This document shows positions 31,767 to 36,260 of a stretch of 36,260 bases of DNA, piece by piece. A program made the position numbers and the translations under genes. The notes beneath the pieces were generated by a model. It did not search any database and was not told the DNA's origin. It saw only the letters and a program-made list of their open reading frames with translations. This DNA comes from a candidate division TA06 bacterium ADurb.Bin131. Its GTDB lineage: Bacteria > Ratteibacteria > UBA8468 > B48-G9 > DTJG01. Each line of letters begins with the position of its first letter. Position 1 is the first letter of the stretch. The DNA lies in NCBI GenBank assembly GCA_002070645.1, contig MWDQ01000150.1, forward strand, positions 1 through 36,260, written 5' to 3'.

Positions 31767-33070
31767 TACTTATATTAATTTCCATTATCTTTGTATTTAA
31801 CAATACATCTGCAGGATACCCCCAACCTGTTGCAGGAAATATTTATACCCTCACGATAGATGGAACAATTAATCCTGTTGTTTACTATAAAATAAAACGT
31901 TCTCTTTCAGTGGTTAAAAACCAACATGGACAATGTTTGATACTTGTTATAGATACTCCAGGAGGATTGCTTACTTCAACAAGAAAAATCATTCAGGAAA
32001 TTCTTAATTCTGATGTTCCTGTTATATGCTATGTTGCGCCAAAGGGTGCACAATGTGCTTCTGCAGGAACTTTTATTGCACTTGCCTGTCATATTGTTGC
32101 AATGGCACCAGCAACGAATATTGGTGCAGCCCATCCTGTAAGTATCGGAAAAGAAATGGATAAAACCATGGAAGAAAAAGTCATAAATGACACAGTCAGT
32201 TTTATAAAAAGCATATGCAGACATACAGGGAAAAATGAGAAATGGGCTGAAAAAGCAGTTCGTGAGAGTGTTTCTATCTCTTCTGAGGAAGCAGTGAAAA
32301 TCAATGTTGCGGACATCATTGCGAATGATATAGAGGATTTGCTGAAAAAAATTGACGGTAAAAAAATTAAATTGGCATCAGGCAAAGAAGTGCAACTTGA
32401 TACAAGAAATATATCCTCGCTGGACATAAAAGAAAGCATGGGTGAAAAATTACTTAAAACGATTGGAGATCCTACAGTTGCATATCTGCTGATGACTATT
32501 GGAATTCTTGGTATTATCATAGAATTTTCACATCCTGGGTTTGCGGTACCAGGGGTTGTAGGAACCATCTGTCTGATACTCTCTTTTTATGCTTTTCAAA
32601 CGTTTACCCAGAGCATTGCCGGCATTCTTTTAATTGTAACAGGAATAATTCTTCTTTTAATGGAGATAGCAGCACCTGGCTTTGGCATTTTTGCAATAGG
32701 TGGCTTTATCTCTATGGGGCTTGGAACCTGGATGTTTTTTCGATCTCCATCAAGTGAATTCCAAGCAGTTCCCACAACATTCTTTATCATTTATGGTATA
32801 CTTGTTATACTGATAACAGGTCTTCTGTTACTTATAAGGTATACCCGTAAAAGAAAAGTAACAACCGGGAAAGAAGGCATTGTGGGTGAAATTGGAAGAG
32901 CAATCACAGATATAAAAAATGAAGGGACTGTATATGTCCATGGTGAATACTGGAAGGCAATAAGTCCTTCGAAGGAAATAAGTCAAGGCATGAAAATACA
33001 GGTAAAGGATATTAATGGAATGATTTTAATTGTTGAACCCGTGGAGGAGCAAAAACAAAATGAAACCTAA
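31700..33070 (+). CDS. nfeD: Long-form NfeD: membrane-bound ClpP-class serine protease
   Basis: 456 aa. Residues 19-38 are a signal/anchor helix. About 45-235 is the ClpP-class domain: YTLTIDGTINPVV, LVIDTPGGLLTST, VPVICYVAPKGAQCASAGTFIA with the nucleophile Ser121, and HIVAMAPATNIGAAHPV; the helix with KVINDTVSFIKSI should hold the catalytic Lys. About 258-390 is a cluster of four or five membrane helices, and the last 55 residues form the NfeD OB-fold domain (KEGIVGEIGRAI, GEYWKAIS). Long NfeD proteins work with stomatin/SPFH partners (not seen here) in membrane quality control. ATG 31700 has GAGG upstream and lies inside the M24-like gene in another frame. Confidence 0.93.
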   Translation: MAKTKYKIRRYINSKTRYTCAIVLILISIIFVFNNTSAGYPQPVAGNIYTLTIDGTINPVVYYKIKRSLSVVKNQHGQCLILVIDTPGGLLTSTRKIIQEILNSDVPVICYVAPKGAQCASAGTFIALACHIVAMAPATNIGAAHPVSIGKEMDKTMEEKVINDTVSFIKSICRHTGKNEKWAEKAVRESVSISSEEAVKINVADIIANDIEDLLKKIDGKKIKLASGKEVQLDTRNISSLDIKESMGEKLLKTIGDPTVAYLLMTIGILGIIIEFSHPGFAVPGVVGTICLILSFYAFQTFTQSIAGILLIVTGIILLLMEIAAPGFGIFAIGGFISMGLGTWMFFRSPSSEFQAVPTTFFIIYGILVILITGLLLLIRYTRKRKVTTGKEGIVGEIGRAITDIKNEGTVYVHGEYWKAISPSKEISQGMKIQVKDINGMILIVEPVEEQKQNET

Positions 33071-33701
33071 AAATCCATATTCTGAGGAAAGCTGGCGGAT
33101 ATTCAGGATTATGTCAGAATTTGTCGATGGATTCGAACTTCTTGAAAATATTGATAAGGCAGTAACAGTTTGGGGATCAGCCAGAGTTTCCCGTGAAAAC
33201 AGGTGGTATAAAGAAGCCGTAAAACTCGGTGGATTGCTTAAAAAAAATGGGTATGCTGTGATCACTGGCGGCGGACCAGGAATTATGGAGGCGGCTAACA
33301 AAGGCGCGTTTCTTGAGAAAGGCATATCAATCGGGTTGAATATAGAATTGCCAAAGGAACAAAAACCAAATAAGTATATTACACATCTTCTTTCATTCAG
33401 GTATTTTTTTGTAAGAAAGGTTATGTTTGTCAAATATGCAAAGGGATTTGTTATTTTTCCTGGAGGATTTGGAACACTCGACGAATTTACAGAAGCAATT
33501 ACTCTTGTTCAAACACGAAGGGCAGACAGGTTTCCTATTGTTCTTGTTGGCAAACAACATTGGGAACCACTGATAAAATGGATGAAGGATTATCTTGTCA
33601 GATGTGGATATATTTCAAAAAACGATATGAAGATATTCAGTACTGCAGAAACAGCAGAAGAGGTAATCGAAAAAATTAAACAGTTTTATAAAAGGAGTTA
33701 A
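33060..33701 (+). CDS. LOG family protein (TIGR00730, putative nucleoside-monophosphate phosphoribohydrolase)
   Basis: 213 aa of Rossmann type. ITGGGPGIMEAANKGAF (about 69-84) and FPGGFGTLDEFTEAI (133-147) are the two LOG signatures; the second contains the catalytic PGGxGTxxE. FRYFFVRKVMF supplies the conserved Arg and Lys. Plant LOG enzymes free cytokinins from their ribotides; in bacteria, members cleave AMP-like nucleotides or remain uncharacterised. The ATG overlaps the nfeD end by 11 bases, and a GGAGGAG site is about 11 bases upstream. An upstream in-frame TTG at 33030 adds ten non-conserved residues. The 3' end overlaps glmM by 26 bases on the opposite strand. Confidence 0.92.
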   Translation: MKPKNPYSEESWRIFRIMSEFVDGFELLENIDKAVTVWGSARVSRENRWYKEAVKLGGLLKKNGYAVITGGGPGIMEAANKGAFLEKGISIGLNIELPKEQKPNKYITHLLSFRYFFVRKVMFVKYAKGFVIFPGGFGTLDEFTEAITLVQTRRADRFPIVLVGKQHWEPLIKWMKDYLVRCGYISKNDMKIFSTAETAEEVIEKIKQFYKRS

Positions 33702-35025
33702 TACATTCTTGAACTTCTTTTATCAGAGAATTAACTGTTTTTGTATCTTTACCTTCAACAAAAATTCTTACTATTGGTTCAGTGCCTGATGGTCTTATTC
33801 CAAGCCAGGCATCTTCAAAATCAATTCTTATTCCATCAAGATGTTTTATTCTACCATCAGTAAATTTCTCTTTAAGTTTCTTATAAAGGCCAGAAATTTT
33901 TTCAGAAGGAAACTTTATCTTCTTTTTCACAAAATAATACTGTGGAAATTTTTTTATAATCTCAGAAAGATTTAAACCTGTTTTCGCAAGCATCTCAAGA
34001 GCCAATGCCATACCTATAAAACTATCCCTGCCATAATGAAAATCTGGGAAAATCACACCTCCATTTCCTTCTCCACCAGCAGAGGCCCCTACCTCTTTCA
34101 TTTTCTCAACAACACAAACTTCTCCAACCATTGTACGGAATATTTCGACCCCTGCATCACGACATATATCATCCACAAGTTTGGTTGTCGCAATATTTAC
34201 AACAACAGGGCCTTTCTTTCTTTGAAGTATCCAGTTTATCAGAACTGAAAAACCAAGATCTTCACTTACACACATCCCATTATCTGCAACAAGTAAGAGA
34301 CGATCGCAATCAGGATCCTGACCAAATCCAATATCAGCGTTTTCCTTTTTAACAATTTCTCCAAGATGTCTGAGATGAGATGGAACAGGCTCTGGAGGAT
34401 GCGAAAAAATACCCGGTAAAGTACTGTTAATCATAACAACATCACAACCAAGCATTTCAAGAAATTTTTTTGAGTAAATGGCGCCTACTCCCTCCACAGG
34501 GTCAACAACAACCTTAATTCTTTTCTTCCTTATAGAAGACACATCAATAAAGTTGAATAATGAAGAAAAAAACCTATCCATAAGATGCGCATCAAAAAAA
34601 TATACCCCTGGTTTTTTACTTTTTTTCTTTTCAATATTTTTATAAGTATTAAAGAAGGATTCAAATTGCTTCAGGTTTAGAAATGTTCCGCAGGAATTAA
34701 TTAGTTTTATTCCATTATATTCAACGGGATTATGGCTTGCAGTAATAATAGATCCATAAAATCCATCTGTTTTTTCTGTAAACCATGTAAGCGCAGGAGT
34801 TGCAGCGATACCAAAATCTGAAACATTTTTTCCTGCCCACAGCAATCCTGATATAAATGCTGCTTTTAATGGTTCTCCACTCAACCTTGTATCTCTTGCA
34901 ACAGCAATATTCTGCCCTTTGGCCCATAGTCCAAAGGCCTTACCAAACATAAGGGCATCCTCTTCTTTTAAATCCTTCCCGTAAATTCCCCTGATTCCAG
35001 AAACACTAACAATTAACTGTTCCAT
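33676..35025 (-). CDS. glmM: Phosphohexomutase of the GlmM/phosphoglucosamine mutase type
   Basis: 449 aa alpha-D-phosphohexomutase. SVSGIRGIYGKDL at the N-terminus, ARDTRLSG, the phosphoserine loop SIITASHNPVEYNGIKLI, the metal loop FGQDPDCDRLLLV, sugar-specificity loop GEGNGGVIFPDFHYGRD and phosphate-binding RPSGTEPIVRIFVE are complete. The GEGNGGV form is typical of archaeal-type GlmM and of ManB-like mutases rather than the classical bacterial G-E-x-S-G-H. It could therefore act on glucosamine 6-phosphate, mannose 6-phosphate or both; the symbol is a best guess. The ATG is two bases after the truB stop. Confidence 0.85.
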   Translation of the reverse strand: MEQLIVSVSGIRGIYGKDLKEEDALMFGKAFGLWAKGQNIAVARDTRLSGEPLKAAFISGLLWAGKNVSDFGIAATPALTWFTEKTDGFYGSIITASHNPVEYNGIKLINSCGTFLNLKQFESFFNTYKNIEKKKSKKPGVYFFDAHLMDRFFSSLFNFIDVSSIRKKRIKVVVDPVEGVGAIYSKKFLEMLGCDVVMINSTLPGIFSHPPEPVPSHLRHLGEIVKKENADIGFGQDPDCDRLLLVADNGMCVSEDLGFSVLINWILQRKKGPVVVNIATTKLVDDICRDAGVEIFRTMVGEVCVVEKMKEVGASAGGEGNGGVIFPDFHYGRDSFIGMALALEMLAKTGLNLSEIIKKFPQYYFVKKKIKFPSEKISGLYKKLKEKFTDGRIKHLDGIRIDFEDAWLGIRPSGTEPIVRIFVEGKDTKTVNSLIKEVQECINSFYKTV

Positions 35026-35027
35026 CT

Positions 35028-35732
35028 CTATATTATATTTGTATTCATCAGATATTTTTTTATTCCATCTTTCTTCAATTGATCAAGGGTAATAGATTGC
35101 TCTATGGAAAAAAACCCAACCCTTGTCCTTATCAAAGCCTCCTGAACAGCGCCATAACCAAGTTTTCTTCCTATATCTCTACATAGTGCACGGATATATG
35201 TTCCCCTTGAACAAACAACCTTAAACACTACCCTTGGAATCTCAACCTTTTTTACATCTATCTCATAAATAAACACCTTCCTTGCTTCAGGTATTACCGG
35301 ACGACCCTGCCTGTGGAGTTTATACAACCTTACGCCCTGCCTTGTCAACGCTGAAACAGAAGGCGGAACCTGCTGAATCTCGCCGATAAAAGAATGAATT
35401 GTTTTATTAATCAAATCTATATCGAGTGTTGTATCATCTATCTTTTTCGTTTCGATAATCTTACCCTGTATATCGTCTGTATCTGTTGTTGTACCGAGAA
35501 GCATGGTAGCAAGATATTCTTTCTCCATTGCAAGAAACTTACCTGCCTTTTTTGTCGCTGAACCAATACAGATAACAAGAACTCCTGAAGCCAAAGGATC
35601 AAGTGTTCCTGTATGACCAATCTTTCCTTTAAAATTAGAAATTCTTTTGATGTGTCTTATGACATCATATGATGTCATACCCGATGGCTTATTTACATTT
35701 AAGAAACCATTCAATTCGTTGATATCAATCAT
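35028..35732 (-). CDS. truB: tRNA pseudouridine(55) synthase TruB
   Basis: 234 aa. GFLNVNKPSGMTSYDVI, then KIGHTGTLDPLASGVLVICIG with the catalytic Asp in T-L-D-P, EKEYLATMLLGTTTDTDD, QQVPPSVSALTRQGVRLYKLHRQG and CSRGTYIRALCRDIG. It isomerises U55 in the T-loop of tRNAs. There is no long C-terminal PUA extension, as usual for the shorter bacterial forms. The start overlaps the nrnA end by eight bases with an AAGG site inside nrnA. The nrnA-truB order is a common bacterial arrangement; ribF, often the next gene, is elsewhere here (11.3 kb). Confidence 0.97.
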   Translation of the reverse strand: MIDINELNGFLNVNKPSGMTSYDVIRHIKRISNFKGKIGHTGTLDPLASGVLVICIGSATKKAGKFLAMEKEYLATMLLGTTTDTDDIQGKIIETKKIDDTTLDIDLINKTIHSFIGEIQQVPPSVSALTRQGVRLYKLHRQGRPVIPEARKVFIYEIDVKKVEIPRVVFKVVCSRGTYIRALCRDIGRKLGYGAVQEALIRTRVGFFSIEQSITLDQLKKDGIKKYLMNTNII

Positions 35733-36258
35733 CTAAATCCTTGTCCTCCTGTTGCCTACTCCTTAAATACCTGAGAAATCTTAAAACTGCCTGTTCAATA
35801 GATATGCCCTGAAATGAAAATCCAGCAGCATTATTATGTCCGCCACCACCAAACCTTTCGGCTATTCTCCTTACATTTATACCTTTTCTGCTCCTCAGAC
35901 TAAACTTTATTTCTCTTTTTTTTTCCTTGACAATAAATATAATATCAGCGTCCTTAATTGTCCGTAGCATATCAACAACTATTTCTGTATCCTGTTCAAG
36001 TGCCCTTGTCCTTCTGTATATATCCCCGGTCAATACGGTCCATGCTGTTCGAATTTTATCATCATACTGGAGATTACTCAGCGCATAACCAAGCAAGCGC
36101 AAACAGGAAACAGAATTATTATGATAAATATTATCTGCTATTGTTTCTGGATCTATACCGGTTTGAAGAAGTTTCTCTGAAACATCAAAGGTTCTCATAT
36201 CAAAATGATGTCTGAAGGACCCTGTATCAGTAAGAATCGCTACATAAAGGCACTCTGC
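35725..36258 (-). CDS. nrnA: DHH/DHHA1 phosphoesterase (NrnA-type oligoribonuclease/pAp phosphatase), C-terminal part
   Basis: The frame is open through the right-hand window edge; the internal ATG at 36198 is not the start. The 177 visible residues begin AECLYVAILTDTGSFRHHF, whose TDTGSF is the third DHH motif. A helical linker follows, then the DHHA1 domain ending in IAERFGGGGHNNAAGF, the substrate-binding G-G-G-H-x-x-A-A-G-F loop. NrnA degrades 2- to 5-mer RNAs and 3',5'-pAp. The N-terminal DHH motif lies outside the window. Placement upstream of truB agrees with the common ribosome-maturation cluster. Confidence 0.92.
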   Translation of the reverse strand, partial: AECLYVAILTDTGSFRHHFDMRTFDVSEKLLQTGIDPETIADNIYHNNSVSCLRLLGYALSNLQYDDKIRTAWTVLTGDIYRRTRALEQDTEIVVDMLRTIKDADIIFIVKEKKREIKFSLRSRKGINVRRIAERFGGGGHNNAAGFSFQGISIEQAVLRFLRYLRSRQQEDKDLDD

Positions 36259-36260
36259 GA

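Noticed and set aside
1-36260. CRISPR arrays, tRNA or rRNA genes, insertion sequences, prophage or defence genes
   Set aside because: All spaces between genes are short; none contains spaced direct repeats, cloverleaf-like segments ending CCA, transposase motifs or phage genes.

Overview
The window is a compact, AT-rich (roughly two-thirds A+T by eye) bacterial chromosomal segment made almost entirely of housekeeping and biosynthetic genes. I see no rRNA, tRNA, CRISPR array, insertion sequence or phage gene, and no gene-free stretch longer than about 300 bases. Several promoters match the sigma-70 consensus very well (TTGACA-like, 17 bases, TATAAT-like). Most starts have purine-rich Shine-Dalgarno sites, and TTG and GTG starts are used. 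The gene content (Tat translocase, shikimate, lysine, arginine, histidine and citramalate genes, several lineage-odd paralogues, and the stub of an ECF sigma gene of a type common in Planctomycetes and relatives) suggests an uncultured free-living bacterium of an under-sampled phylum. I would look first at Omnitrophota or other PVC-adjacent lineages, but this placement is weak inference.

Layout. 1-471: the end of tatC and the stub of an ECF-sigma-like gene. 420-5938 (minus): one operon, M18 aminopeptidase, yjbQ, a macro-like/Nudix fusion, trpS, hisC, pdxJ, behind a TTGACG-17-TAAAAT promoter. 6018-8176 (minus): Gfo/Idh/MocA oxidoreductase, cobO, nitroreductase. 8381-10846 (plus): leuS alone, with its own promoter and terminators. 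10959-11195 (minus): a small two-helix membrane protein with its own near-perfect promoter. 11298-17708 (minus): a tightly packed operon aroB, pheA, aroF, a GH63-like glycoside hydrolase, an iron-type alcohol dehydrogenase and ribF. 17823-20291 (plus): aroA and aroC, divergent from aroB. 20277-21668 (minus): aroE and a degenerate shikimate-kinase homologue. 21811-22936 (plus): parA and an overlapping ribbon-helix-helix gene. 22942-25562 (minus): argH and lysA. 25659-28935 (plus): topA, hisA and a secreted PLD-like protein. 28932-30503 (minus): cimA. 30678-33701 (plus): an M24-fold pseudo-peptidase, a long NfeD/ClpP-class protease and a LOG-family protein. 33676-36258 (minus): nrnA (cut by the window edge), truB and a glmM-like hexose-phosphate mutase.

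How the genes work together. Centred on 11-22 kb is nearly the whole chorismate pathway plus the phenylalanine branch: DAHP synthase, dehydroquinate synthase, shikimate dehydrogenase, EPSP synthase, chorismate synthase and chorismate mutase/prephenate dehydratase. Dehydroquinate dehydratase is absent from the window. The only shikimate-kinase homologue has lost its ATP-binding loop. Lysine (lysA), arginine (argH), histidine (hisA, hisC) and isoleucine (cimA) each contribute isolated genes, so amino-acid pathways are scattered rather than kept in classic operons.

The points most worth a second look are the degenerate AroK, the truncated macro-like domain fused to a Nudix ADP-ribose-pyrophosphatase-like domain, the M24 protein lacking metal ligands, the glycoside hydrolase with a substituted catalytic acid position inside the aro operon, the out-of-frame parA/RHH overlap, and the promoter placement that predicts a leaderless aroA mRNA.
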